Source: Bolinopsis microptera
Taxonomy: Eukaryota; Ctenophora; Tentaculata; Lobata; Bolinopsidae
NCBI RefSeq assembly: GCF_026151205.1
Contig: NC_087081.1
Span: forward strand, 2,177,246 to 2,237,245
Length of the DNA stretch: 60,000 bases
Direction of reading: 5' to 3'
Position numbers and translations under genes: made by a program. Positions 34,361 to 45,912 of this stretch are shown here, piece after piece. The first letter of the stretch is position 1. Every line of letters starts with the position of its first letter. The notes under the pieces are model-generated. The model was not told the origin of the DNA. It searched no databases and was given only the letters and a program-made list of their open reading frames with translations.

Positions 34361-37300
34361 ATGATACAGTTACCTCGACATGTCATTTTAACCTGCCTAT
34401 TTTTGGGTCTGGGTGTTAGTGAGTACGAATATGGTGGCAACTCCATCCCCGATGACGTGCCCCCTCTTGAGGGAGTTTACTGCATGTCTGCTCCCGGTGA
34501 CAACTGTCTCAATACTTGCTTCGATGCCGGTATAAAAAACTTGGATTGCAGGGAATTCTAGGAATTGCATATCATGATATTAGTATTAGTTGATATTAGT
34601 AATCGTTGATATTAGATCGCAATTCGGATTGATTCGATCAGGCATCTAAGATTAATACGTTGACTTTTGAAAATTATCAAACTTTAGCTGCATCACATAA
34701 ACACTCATATATTAATTGCGAGATTCATGTTTACATTTTCTGTATATTGCACTAATATTATAGCATACTGCAATTAGTGCATATTGATATGGCTATGCCA
34801 GCCCAATCTTTATTAGATATAAATGTAATTTCAATAAAGAGCTCTTAGTCTTATATCTTCAGGTCACGATTCCTGTATGACGACTATGGAGGAATCCCTA
34901 TACGACGCTGCAAACGCCCTCTACGAGCTGGTTCCAGAAGGACATTACTCAATCTGGGAGGGTATTTGGTCTGAGGTTTGATCACTTACAATTATATTTG
35001 GTCCCCCTCCTTTGAGCAGCTTTATGACTCCAATGACGTAATAACTTAATAACTTGTAGTGGAGTCGGCAAACTTCGCTAATAGGGGAACATTTAATACC
35101 TTATCAGACCTTATTTGGACGGACATTATATGGAAGGACATAATTATGAACGGACATTAATATAAACGCTAGAGCCTAGAAGGCACTCAAAACCATCAAA
35201 AATCCGAATTTTTTTCATTTTTTTAAACATTTTTTTATTTCAGAAAATGATTTTTAGCAGTAAAAATGTTAAAGAAGTGTACATGATCAGTGTTTAATAT
35301 CGCATATCATCTTCATCAAATGGGTTTTCGTGCATGAAATAATTCAACGTTAAAAATTAACCTTTAAAATTAACCAACGATGGCCTATAAAACGTTTAAG
35401 AACTTCCAGTTCCATATACAATCTAAAATTAAATACAACGTTAAAACGCTGTTCAATTTTAAACGTTGCTCATATCAATTGGTTCATCTTTTTGGGCGTT
35501 CGTGTAATGTTTTTTATCCCAGTTTCAACTTCTTTTCAGTTTCAATGAGTCAGCTAGAAACTTGATCTCTATTTCCAGACTTTCATAATGATCATTAGGC
35601 TCACAACAGCTGGAATAAAATAAGTTAACCTCCTTTCTGGCTCACTTGTGGGCTGCTTCAGAAGGCTATACTATATATAACTGTATAATTGAATAATTGG
35701 AAAAGAACTCCATCAGGCCTAGCTGAACCAAGCGGGGAGTTGATACACCTTTCACAAGCAAGAGCCACTTTGGTCTACTTGCTGTGAGGTGTCTCAGCTA
35801 CGCCTACATGGGTTGGGGGTCCCCCCTTTTCTTTTTTTTGGCTTTGCTGTTTGGTCTGCACTGATCACCATTATTTAGGACTCGACATGATTTAGTGTTT
35901 TACAGTGTGGAAGCTTGGGAGTATAACTCTTAAAGGGAATATCTTCGATCAGATTTGCAAGGGTTTTGCTTGACCGTCCTTTTTCCAGTTCCCGCTCTCA
36001 TTAGCGATTCATCAAGAGCGCTTTTTCCATGGGATTTATTTTCGTTGAATTACATATTGCGTAGTCTGAACTGCGATATCATTGTGGTAATATAATTTCC
36101 CGGAGCTGTAAGATTTTGCAGTTTTTAATTCCAGGGTGCAGATAATTATATAGACTTAAAATAAAATTAAAGTCGATGTACCAAGCGCTTAAGGACCGTT
36201 GCAATCTATAATAAATCAATTTTATATTGGAGAAACTCTTTAGTCTCATCTAATAGACAATATCCTTGGCAACACGATTTACCGTAATATAGAGGCTGGA
36301 ACAAGTTTGTAATGTTGGCGGGGACTAGCTCATGAACTATGTTGTTGAGTGCCATAATTTCGTTGACTTTTTCCGCAAAGTGCCCCTTGAAAACATCATA
36401 TTATACAAGTAGAGTTTTCTGTGCCTCCGGCAGACCAAGGAGAACCTTTCCGTCGTTAACTTACGGCACAATAAAGTTCTCATAGTTGTCATATTCTGGA
36501 CAAAAAGTTCGAATTTTTGAAAAAAATTCAACGGACTTTAACTTGGACGGATCACGGACCTTAAATGAACGGACTTTATTTGAACGGACATTAAGATGAA
36601 CGTTAAGGCCTCCATGAGCGTTCAATAAATGTCCGTCCAAATAAGGTTCGATAAGGTAGCCGACTGCCAGGTAGCGTAGTTGGTTGATCATCGGATTTGT
36701 AATCGTAAGATTGCGAGTTCGAATCCCACTGCCTGCCTAGTCGTGGGGTGAGCGTCGTTGACGCTCTGCTAAGGATCCCGAGTGGTCTATGTAGCCCCAC
36801 GGTTCACTCAGCCGAATGCTCGAGAAATCGGGTGTGAGGGTTAAATGAGGAGCTGTGCTTGATCAACACAGCGAAGCCTCGGGCGAAGAAAGTGTGGCAT
36901 AGTGCCTTAACCGTTGCTGGCCTTAGGAACGATCCTTCGGCTTCTTGTAAAGCTCTTCCTTGAAAGTGCTGGCTTACATTGTAATGCTGGTAATGCCGAA
37001 GTAAAATAACAAAGGTGGTCGACTCATTCGATGGCCTTGTTGCGTCGCAACGAATCCACATAAGATAAGATAAGATAAGATAAGACTGTACCATGAATGA
37101 ATTGCGTTTTTAACCGCAAATGTTTGCGCCATTGTATGAAAATCTGCAGATGATTATGATGATTGTGATGGTATCAATTTATAATAATTCGTTAAATTAC
37201 TCGATAACTATAACTTGACTTTCAGCCGTACCACCCGATAGTTGAAGCTGACGGAACTTATATTGGGTGGGATTCAGTGCCGTCATATGGTGGCTCTTGC

Positions 37301-38016
37301 ACAGCGTTTCCTCCAGATTTCACCCAGAGACGGCTTTGTAGATGTGGAACATGTAAGTAATAGTTTGGCGAGCTGGTCATCACCATTAAATAACGGCCTG
37401 ATTTACGTGCTGTAGTTTGACAACTAAATTTGCCAGATACCACCAGTGTACCTAACCATCTAGAACTACTTTGAATTCCCCGAATTCAAGATCAATTCTT
37501 AAAAAAGGGTTATTAAGGTTAATTTCTTACAATTTAGCAACGTTCAATGATGTAATAGAGTAATAGGTTGAACACCCACGACCTCAAAGGCATTATCTCA
37601 AATTGATCAAACCATCGTCCATAAATGCTTATAGTTATACTTAAAAATATGATATTCGTCTGCATTACGTTCGTCTTCATTACGTCCATTGGACGCGCAC
37701 AGTCACGTGCGGGCAGTCACGTGCAGCGTGACTGCCAATCAGATTTTGTTATTATTTTGAGTTGTCCGACTATTTTGAATCTATTTTGATTTGAACAGAG
37801 GTCCTTATTTTACTTCCTACTTGTGGGGCCAATTATAATATATATATATATATAAAATATATTATATCCTCTCACTCAGTTTCATGTGAGGACACGTTCA
37901 AGTTTTGTCGGGCTCTTACCTGGGTGTGTCACAAGTACCCTTACACCCAACGGAGCTGCCCCAAAACCTGCAAGATGTGCGCAAACAGTGCCCGTGACGA
38001 CTTCTTTGTTCCTTAA
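34361..38016 (+). CDS. Secreted cysteine-rich protein with C-terminal ShKT domain
   Basis: Exons 34361-34529, 34863-34975, 37226-37352 and 37880-38016 join in phase into 181 codons plus TAA. The first exon begins with a signal peptide (MIQLPRHVILTCLFLGLGVS), so the product is secreted. A cysteine-spaced N-terminal segment spans exons 1-2. The last exon encodes a six-cysteine ShKT-type domain (starting CEDTFKFC and ending SCPKTCKMC). ShKT domains occur both in potassium-channel toxins and widely as accessory domains of secreted enzymes and matrix proteins; the long non-toxin N-terminus makes the second more likely here. The donor of exon 2 (gtttga) is weak; the other splice sites are good. Intron 2 contains a TA-flanked element and a SINE. 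Expression evidence is lacking. Confidence 0.72.
35099..36656. mobile_element. 1.56-kb non-autonomous DNA transposon, TA-flanked
   Basis: The left end CCTTATCAGACCTTATTTGG continues into ACGGACATT; the right end is its inverted copy with two adjacent mismatches near the tip. TA dinucleotides sit just outside (35097-35098, 36657-36658), as for Tc1/mariner-like elements. Subterminal regions repeat GAACGGACATTA-type motifs, as transposase-binding sites often do. No transposase frame is present; short open frames inside have no family match. Confidence 0.7.
36659..37085 (+). mobile_element. tRNA-derived SINE
   Basis: The head carries a perfect RNA polymerase III A box TAGCGTAGTTGG (36672-36683) and a B box AGTTCGAATCC (36716-36726) at tRNA-like spacing, with a degenerate anticodon-arm region (ATTTGTAATC). 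About 330 bp of body follows and it ends in an (ATAAG)n tail at about 37058-37085. It lies directly against the right TA of the preceding transposon. Target duplications were not resolved. Confidence 0.8.
37832..37870. repeat. (TA)n-rich stretch
   Basis: A run of alternating TA just upstream of the last ShKT exon's pyrimidine tract. Simple sequence only. Confidence 0.6.
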
Positions 38017-38549
38017 ACACATATTCAGATATTGGTGGATTGGTTGCTGATTTGATAATGCAGCATTGCAGTATTGGAAATAGACTACTATTTAAATTGA
38101 CAATATTTAACGCTTTACCAGGTTACCTGTTAATGTTATATTTGAATATACCATTACCACTACCAGCGCATTGCCATTTAGTAATAGTATATGAATCGAC
38201 GGATGATTTGATTTGTTGATCGCCTCCAGTTAAACATTACATGAATTAAGGAATTAACTTTGTGATATTTTAATTAACTGCACCACTGTCGCGTTCATTC
38301 ACTCAAATTATTTAATTTTTTGTACTGTAGTTTTTGAGTTATGATAATTTTAATACTACTATACTATTACCTTACAAAATCATTTGAGAGGATGACTACG
38401 AATGTGTTGATTTCACATATTTTCACTATGTTCAATATGAGAAAGTTAACAGATCAAACCAGTGACTACGAGAGTCGAGAACCCCAACACTACGTGATAT
38501 TTTAAATCTTATGATCGCTTAACCTGTTCAGTTGACAGGATCTCATCGT

Positions 38550-38581
38550 CTGGTACCGCGGTAACGATACCGCGGTACCAG
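38550..38581. repeat. Perfect 14-bp inverted repeat, 4-nt loop
   Basis: ctggtaccgcggta, acga, taccgcggtaccag. A GC-rich stem in AT-rich surroundings. Confidence 0.85.
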
Positions 38582-39600
38582 TTTATATGCTAGGTAGTCG
38601 ATTTTATCTTTCACAATTTTCTGCAAATTTGAATCGATTGGTCAAAACGAGTAAACTCGTAAATTTACATACCAAGTATTCAATATTTTATTATTATCTT
38701 TTACAATTTTCTGCGGATTTAAATCGATTGGTCAAAACCAGTTTAAATTCCAAGTATTAGATATTTGAAAATTTAGTAAATCTTTCAAATGGATATGAAA
38801 TTGAATTGTTGGCTGACACGATATTAAATGTATGACTATGATTTGCCAAAATTGCACGCATGTAAACATGTGATTTTTATTTTTATAAGCCAGTCCGCCA
38901 CATTTCACTTTTGGTCTTTTCGTTTCTTAGTCCGAAAAAATATTTTATGCTCCAATGAGTTCACGAATGATTGTAGTCGTTATTCCTAAACAGGTTTTGG
39001 GATTGTATGAGATATTGTGATCAAAGATAAACTATTTTAATCGTGATTAATATGCTGATTTCATCATTTCCAGTCCAGTATAATTAATATCATAACCCAA
39101 TACAAAAGAATTAATGCCGGTTTATATTTTAATTTTATTCTTTTCGTTATTTTGTCCATTCTATTAATCAGAGTGAGACTTACAAGTTACAACCTAAGTC
39201 GTTTTTTCTGACGAATTCTTCATTCGAAATCTTGGATTGTGGATGATGATTAATCACTCTACACTCGACTGTCAGGTGACTTTTTTAACACGTTCTCTAG
39301 GTGACCCTGAATGACTTTTCGAAACCCTAACCATCTGGCCTCTACAGTTACACTGACCCCAACCCTAACCCTATAAACCGGAACCCAATCCCTAACTAGG
39401 TAGCATATGCTAAATATAAACCCTAACCACTAACGAGAAATTATACCAACTTCCTTATAATTATATATGGTCATATCACGTGATCGAGACAGTTTTTCGC
39501 CGATATCTCACTGCACACCAGAGGAGCATTTTAATCCTATGTCAATGTCATGTGTGTTACTGGGCCGCGCTCAGCCTGTCATTCCGCCTAATCTCTATTC

Positions 39601-39628
39601 GGCTATTATGTTCATGAACATAATAGCC
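39601..39628. repeat. Perfect 28-bp palindrome
   Basis: ggctattatgttca followed by its exact reverse complement, with no spacer. Related sequence (a gcgct-agcctg-cattccg motif) occurs on the left at about 39560 and again near 39721, which suggests a small MITE whose centre this is. Confidence 0.8.
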
Positions 39629-40705
39629 TGAGGTCCCCAGGTAACATGTGTGGTGATTCGGAATCATCGTTCAAAAATACATGGATTCAAATTTTGAATG
39701 AGAGCAGAGTTGATAATACTGGGCGGCGCTGAGCCTGCCATTCCGTTGAAACATTATAATTATAATGTTTATTACGGGTCCCTGCAGGTATAAAGAATAA
39801 AGATGCTCAGTCCACTCCCAGATAAATGAAGTTGATGAACCATGTTCAATTTGCGATTAGGATCTATTCAAATCAAATTACTTATGTTGAGTTATATAAA
39901 GCCAAACTTAGATTAAACTTGACTATAACTATAAAATTAATATTAACGAACATGTTTTGGATTTAGGAAGTTATGGAAAGTTTTCATGACTAATATAATA
40001 GGCAGGCCAATATGAGATAGGTCATTTAGTGTCTCATTCAGCTGCGCTTGGGTGCAATAGAGGCAAACCATGAGCATTGAATCCATTGGCGCGGGCGATT
40101 GATCTTCTATCATCTATTCTTTGGTTATCAATGATAAATGCTGGTTTGGTCTGTCTCTTCTTCTTAATTAGTTCGTTAATAATTTGCCAGGTTTTCTTGC
40201 TGTTTTCAGAGTTTTTAAGGATTTAGTTGCAGTAATACTGATGCCAACGTTTGGCAGCTTTAAATAATTAATGATACTGATAGCTTTGAGTATCCCATAA
40301 AAACGCTAAATACTTGGTAGAGCAAATTATCACCACCGTCCAAGGTTCTTGTTGGTAATCTTTTGGGTTCTCGAAACTGCGCCGGATCGAGTTTTTGACT
40401 AGACATGACGTCATTCGTCAATTTATATGCAATTTTAATGCATTTTGACAATCAAATGTCGCAATTTTGCGTCGTAAATTACAAGGAGGAATTTAATTTT
40501 GTTTAAACTGTATAAATGTAATGTTTTTGCCGCATTATAGTTTCACATAGCCATGTGTAATGTGTATACGCGTACTGCGTGAAGCTACTGCAAGCGAGAG
40601 GGCTCTAGTTAGAGCAACCGCATAGTTAATATTGTTTTTAATTTCATTTAGTTTCGTTTCAAAGTTTATTTACACATTTTCTATTCATGTAATCGGGTGA
40701 TGACG

Positions 40706-40870
40706 ATGGAATTAAACAGGAATTAAACAGAAATTAAACAGGAATTAAACAGGAATTAAACAGGAATTAAACAGGAATTAAACAGGAATTAAACAGGAAT
40801 TAAACAGGAATTAAACAGGAATTAAACAGGAATTAAACAGGAATTAAAAAGGAATTAAACAGGAATTAAA
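40706..40870. repeat. 11-bp minisatellite (AATTAAACAGG)n
   Basis: About 14 nearly identical copies of aattaaacagg, with degenerate units on the right (aaaagg, atatg, agtaat). Confidence 0.95.
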
Positions 40871-41159
40871 TATGAATTAAACAGTAATCAAACATAAAAT
40901 GAACAAGGAGAACACTAACGAACTCGTTTTGGTAATTCATTAATTCATAAAGATGATCAAAACTCTAATAAATCGAGAGGAAGCTATACAAAACAAAATT
41001 TTTTAAATTAGCCACGTTACAATTTCACGAAAGAGAAACAAAATAGAATATAACAATTTAAAACGAGTATTAAAAAATGGAGGCTGTGCAATGTGTTCTA
41101 GGAATGCCAATAAAAAGGAAACAAGTCATGGAGATGAATTAATAAGTATGAGTAGGACT

Positions 41160-41360
41160 AGGAGACGGGAAGTGATGACTAGGAATTCTTTTTAGGAGGA
41201 TTTCGAAGGTGTGAGGATTCTGTGAGGTACTTTCCAAATTCTTTTGCATGGAATGAGTTCATGATGGCCCCATATTCTTTGAGTATTATGAGGCTTTTAA
41301 GGTTGTCTGAGAGGTTGGACCGGAGGGAGTCCTGGTAGCTGGGATATTCATGGACATTTA
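41160..41360 (-). pseudogene. Possible decayed coding remnant
   Basis: On the minus strand about 55 codons read without a stop and look protein-like (YPSYQDSLRSNLSDNLKSL, then GAIMNSFHAKEFGKYL). The frame has no start, clear splice sites or recognised family. Most likely a retroelement remnant; this could be chance. Confidence 0.25.
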
Positions 41361-42536
41361 GAAATCAGAAGTTTGCTTCTTTTAAATGTTTCGACGCTAT
41401 AATTATAAAGCTATAACACCCTTTTCGAATCATAAGCTTCATTATCTTACATAAAGAGGCAGCTTTGGCAATTGGCATTGAGACTGTTTAGGAAGAGGTC
41501 TCATTCGTTTTCTGCATGGGTTTCTCCTTATCGCTTCAAGGTCTTTGGCGTACTTTTCGCTTCGGTCATGGTTTGGTAAAACTGATTATATTGTTCTGAG
41601 ATACAACAAATGTCTTTTGGAACAATCCAACTTGACCCATATGACGGTATGTCTAGTCAGAAACTGCTTTCAAATGTGCAAGCATTTTCCATCTTCCAAG
41701 CTCTGTCACATTTTTGCAGACGCCCCTTTCGAGGTGACATTCAGCCGAGAGCTGTATATATGACCACATTCTAATCATCGATCATTCCGCCAATGAGAGG
41801 CCCTATACTCTTACAGCTTGCTGAGAGCTGAACTATAAGAATAATAAAATCGTTAAAGACGACTGATTTTATAATGCCAAAATATGGTCAATGCAGTCAT
41901 TTTAAAATATAGCAGTTGCTAAAGTCAATTATTATTCCTTTAACAGATTTACCGCATATATTTTAAAATGAGCTCCAATCGTTTGATAACCGGAACTGCG
42001 AAATAGTTTCAGTAAGGTAGAAGTAACAGTATCTCGAATCAGACACCAGTAGTTAACTATTCATAGTATTCAATCAAATTTTGTGTTAAAAATCAAAATG
42101 ACACTTAAATCGATTTAACACCGCAATTCCAGTCGCAAGCCTGGGACCACTATAACTAGCATAGTCACAACATCTACAAAGCTGCCATATAGCCTGACTG
42201 ACAATTTTCTCGACTGACTGACAATGTTTCTTCTTTTTCCCCATTTAGAATACAAAGATTAGTACATTTTAGCTTATGATTAATATTATATTTTTACCTA
42301 TAGTTTACCTAGATTTCAGTAAATTGAAAAAAATCAGTATCGTTCTCCCGCTTGGACATGAGTTTTTAGATAAATATCTAAAGCTTAGCCTTAATGGCAT
42401 TTGCCCAAAATATAAATCTACCATACTAGGCAGCATTTGTGTCTGGCAAGGTAGACTTCTATTTTTTAATTTAACCAGAAACACTTTTCTTGAAAGCGTT
42501 CCATTTGTCGATTTCATCGATCGATTGGTATATCTT

Positions 42537-42845
42537 ACTATATATAAAGCGAGACGATATATATATATTTATCCGTGCCATTTTACTGACACCATGGCAT
42601 CAACTTTAACGCGAATTTCTGCAAAAACCGTCAAAGATATACAACTGAAACTTTTTTGACTGGGTCAAATGCTTTAATGGCCTCCAAATCAGCATGAAAA
42701 AATAAAAAATTGGCCAAGAAATAGGAGTTTTAGAGCCCAAAATTTGGTACCACAAGTGGTGTCAAAAACGCGAATTAAATAGGTAATAATTGTTTTAGTC
42801 TCTTGAGTCTTGACACCATTTTAGGGTTGGACGGGTTCCTGCTAG
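42537..42845. mobile_element. Dispersed non-autonomous repeat, copy 2
   Basis: Second copy of the repeat at 14911-15226, about 309 bp, differing by scattered substitutions and small indels and ending at the same CTAG. The sequence just before the start differs between the copies, which sets the left boundary at about actatatataaag. Confidence 0.75.
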
Positions 42846-43166
42846 TAACTATAATATTGTAGCCTTTTGGTAATCTTCCCATGTTTGGTATCCAGTAATT
42901 ATGGCTAGAGTCGAGCCTGATCCGTACATTGAGCCTTTCTATAATTACACCGGGTTCCACGATATAATACCGGACCTATTCTTTAGCTAATAATATAATA
43001 TAACCCGTGTTTTGATATTAAATATAATGTGATTTTTCTGTGCTCACATCGCATTTGGTGAGGACTTAATCAGCACATAAGAATATTTCATTGTAATTGT
43101 GAAGTTGGATTCTGATTTAATATCTGGCTATTATTTGAGGTTATGATATATGTTATTGTTAAAGCG

Positions 43167-43782
43167 ATGCGGGTTGGGGATTTCGGACTACCCATGATGT
43201 CAGTAATAATTTGTTGTGCCTTGCTTGGGTTATCTTCTGCTACCTACTGTGAATCTAAAACCAATTGGTAAGTATGGTAATTTCGATTTATCTTAACTAT
43301 TATTATGTTTTAACAACTTCACCTTTTGTTCTTTTAAATTTAATATTGTCGGGGAAAATAAAGAAATTATATCATGACCTTTCTGAAAACACTTGATCAT
43401 GATGTCGGTGCTTTGTTCGATTGTGCATGAATGCACGATTTGAGGGCGAAGCATAAATATGCAATTTAAGAGGTATCCCTAAAATTTATTTCTTGTAGGA
43501 CAAGTGTTCGTGGGTGGGCAACCGCAAAGCACAGCTTACTAGTATTATAACTGTGTTATCATTTCAAATATACTTTTCCCTTATCTGAAGTAAATAGTGC
43601 AACAGTTCATACTTTTCAGGGGTCGTTACGCTTACTGCAGCGACGACAAAAGGTGTTGCCCGGGTCACGGATGTTGCGACGTTCAAAGCACATGCTGTAA
43701 TGCTCCATACACCAGCGATTCTCTGGGTTGCTGTGGTTTCGGCAAGAGTTGCTGTGTCCAAGACGCATCTTATTTTTCGTAG
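43167..43782 (+). CDS. Small secreted protein with paired cysteines, two exons
   Basis: Exon 1, 43167-43267, encodes a hydrophobic leader (a second ATG-ATG at 43194 begins MMSVIICCALLGLSSA, a good signal peptide). Exon 2, 43620-43782, follows an exact GT-AG junction splitting a Trp codon and ends in TAG, giving about 87 residues. After the leader it has 12 cysteines, mostly as five CC pairs: CSDDKRCCPGHGCC, then STCC, LGCC and KSCC. CC pairs are reminiscent of granulin-type or Shisa/CYYR-like disulfide cores, but spacing does not fit one known family clearly. A GTAGGT overlapping the stop could be a donor to a further exon, so the C-terminus is uncertain. Function unknown; a secreted peptide or matrix role is possible. 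Confidence 0.6.
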
Positions 43783-43996
43783 GTTAAATCCTATTGTTTA
43801 GTATTTGGTACTGAAACTCAACATTTTGACTAACCATGTTGTAAAAAACTGATAGATGTGGATTCTGGTGGGAGGTGAAGCACGTGACAGCAGTAAACCA
43901 ATCAGATTTCATAATTGACATATCACACCCGGAATCGCTGTCATCGTGTCAAAAATGCTTCATTTCCCCGCACCAGAATTTACACCTATTGGCCAT

Positions 43997-44040
43997 CAAG
44001 GACAAAAGAAAATAGCGATTATTTAGGCCAAAAATCGCGG
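43997..44040. mobile_element. Fragment related to the hAT-type MITE
   Basis: The stretch with aggacaaaag, gcgattattt and ggccaaaaatcgcgg matches the left end of the MITE at 33177 with a few changes. The right end is not recognisable. Confidence 0.55.
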
Positions 44041-44870
44041 CGTGGAGCCGCTCCAAGCCAATCTAGGCGAATTCGCGGCGAAAGATAATATATTTGCAGA
44101 GCTAAGTTAGATGTCGTATATTCGTTAAACTAGCCAGCGTTAGTCTAGTTAGATTAGGGAGCAATAAGCAAAACATAATTATCTTGAATATATTATTGCT
44201 ATGAAACAGCATACCTTACGAGACTCATTTAAATGGTACGAAATTCGGTGGTTTTTTCGAAAAAACACCATATTTTTGGACCAAAATTTAGGTCACCATC
44301 ATTGTTTTCCCCGTAATTATTTTTCAAGCATTTTCTTTAATTATGAATTTATCGATCTACTATCAACTTATCAATTATAGTAAGTTATAAATATGATTCA
44401 TCAAACAATTAATGAGCACTAGTATTCGATCATGAATTAATTTAAAAATGATTTTGGACACGTTTCATTAAAAATAAGCATGAGCTCTGTCACTACTTTA
44501 TTATACCATGGCGACAGCGTTGATATTTCGGGATTAGTGGAAGATAACAAACACTGTCGGTCTCCTATACCCTCTGGAGGATTATTATAAATAAAGTTGA
44601 GGCCAACTTTCAAAGGTTCCGGAAAAATTGTTTACAAGATGGAACAGCTAATCAGAGAAGATTTTTGTATTTAATTTTTTCAAATATTAGGTTTCATTTT
44701 TGTAAAATAAGGAAATGAAAAAAATCGGTTTTCGGTAAAAAATTCCCAAATCATTTAGGTCACTGGAACATAAATATGTCTTGTAAGGTAACTCCTTCAT
44801 TAATTAATCTAGTCTACAGATGTTTGAAACTGTTCCGATGCATTTTGAAGTTATGGGTGGGCGACAATTG

Positions 44871-44924
44871 ACCCCCCGACAATTGACCCCCGACAATTGA
44901 CCCCCGAAAATTGACCCCCCCCCT
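44871..44924. repeat. Tandem GACAATTGACCCCC
   Basis: Three to four copies of a 13-15-bp unit, gacaattgaccccc, ending in a C-run. Confidence 0.85.
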
Positions 44925-45550
44925 ACCATTGACCAGCGTGCCTTAAGGAATCTTTAATATATCCAGGTATATGCGAATCGATAAAACGGAGTACGACAGA
45001 GACTTGAGGCCTTCGATCAGCGCGCCTTAACTTTTATCTACATTGCCATTTTTCACCACTTATTTTTAGATTTATAAGAAGTTTGATTTGCTCGTTAGAT
45101 ACCTAGGTAGAGCAAAAATGAGTCTGACAACTCGCTCGAAAGCATTTCGGAATTGAAGCAACAAGTTTTGTTGTACAATTTTATACAAATTTCGCACCTT
45201 ATAAATATTTTTCGTACGTAATATCGTTTATTTTTAGGGTTAGCAATTAAAACGACATATTTTAGTTTCATCAGTAAATATGCACTATGCAAAGCGCATT
45301 AATCGATATTCGATAAAATATGTGAAAATGTACGCGTAACTCATTTTTTATGTCATTTTACATGCTGAAATAAAAATCTCACAATAAATTTTCATATAAG
45401 AACTACAAATTTCAATAAAGTATTCAGTGTTCTTCATGTGTGTGATAACATGGTAACAGCTACAATTTTGGTCGATTATTTACAACCTACTAAATCTAGC
45501 ATATCCTTGTACATGCAAAGGAACGCTTCACCAGCACTTAATTTCTGAGC

Positions 45551-45714
45551 TTAAGCGCAACCATTTCCTCCAATGCATGGGTTTGCCAGGACCCCAATAC
45601 AGTCGCCATCAGTGCTACATGTGGCGTGATCGTTAACAGAACCACTGGCACCGATCCAACACCACGTCGTGCAGTCTGAGCAGAATCCTGCGTCCGGGTG
45701 AGGACACGAGGCCC
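45551..45714 (-). CDS. Last exon of a cysteine-rich protein
   Basis: After the acceptor tctcacag (45720-45715) a 54-codon frame ends in TAA at 45553-45551. It encodes nine cysteines with Gly/Asp/Thr-rich spacers (for example CPHPDAGFCSDCTTWCW, then DGDC, then CIGGNGC), typical of a secreted disulfide-rich domain. The exon enters in phase 1. Upstream exons (higher coordinates) were not identified. The family is not recognised. The acceptor and first 16 nt of this exon are present in additional tandem copies upstream. Confidence 0.55.
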
Positions 45715-45912
45715 CTGTGAGATATTATACTTAATGTTATGAGGAAACGAGGCCCCTGAGGGGGAATACAGTTAGATATTATACTTAATGTTATGAGGAC
45801 ACGAGGCCCCTGAGGGGGAGTACAGTTAGATATTATACTTAATGTTATGAGGACACGAGGCCCCTGAGGGGGAATACAGTTAATACATTATACTTAATGT
45901 TATGAGGACACG
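45701..45912 (-). repeat. Tandem copies of a splice acceptor, about 62 bp x4
   Basis: The unit includes gaggacacgaggcccctg, which on the minus strand is the start of the cysteine-rich exon behind a pyrimidine-rich ccccctcag acceptor, plus a spacer (gatattatacttaatgttat). Three extra copies lie upstream of the functional one; the outermost is partial. Confidence 0.85.

Larger units (their letters stand above)
38017..43166. other. Intergenic region with palindromes and minor repeats
   Basis: No supported exon in 5.1 kb. It contains two strong palindromes (38550-38581, 39601-39628), a direct duplication of about 60 bp sharing caattttctgc and aatcgattggtcaaaac (about 38600-38660 and 38690-38750), an 11-bp minisatellite (40706-40870), a possible decayed coding remnant (about 41160-41360, minus) and one dispersed repeat (42537-42845). 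Confidence 0.6.
43783..45550. other. Intergenic, repeats only
   Basis: No coding signal. It holds a fragment related to the hAT-type MITE (43997-44040) and a GACAATTGACCCCC tandem (about 44871-44924). Confidence 0.55.

Noticed and set aside
36671-36735. A genuine tRNA gene
   Set aside because: A and B boxes are good, but the acceptor and anticodon stems do not pair properly and a SINE body with a pentamer tail follows.
39355-39430. Telomere-like ACCCTAA repeats
   Set aside because: Only a few dispersed copies with interruptions; not a telomere tract.
42276-42659. 127-codon frame on the plus strand
   Set aside because: Its second half lies in the dispersed repeat at 42537-42845 and its first half has no recognisable content.
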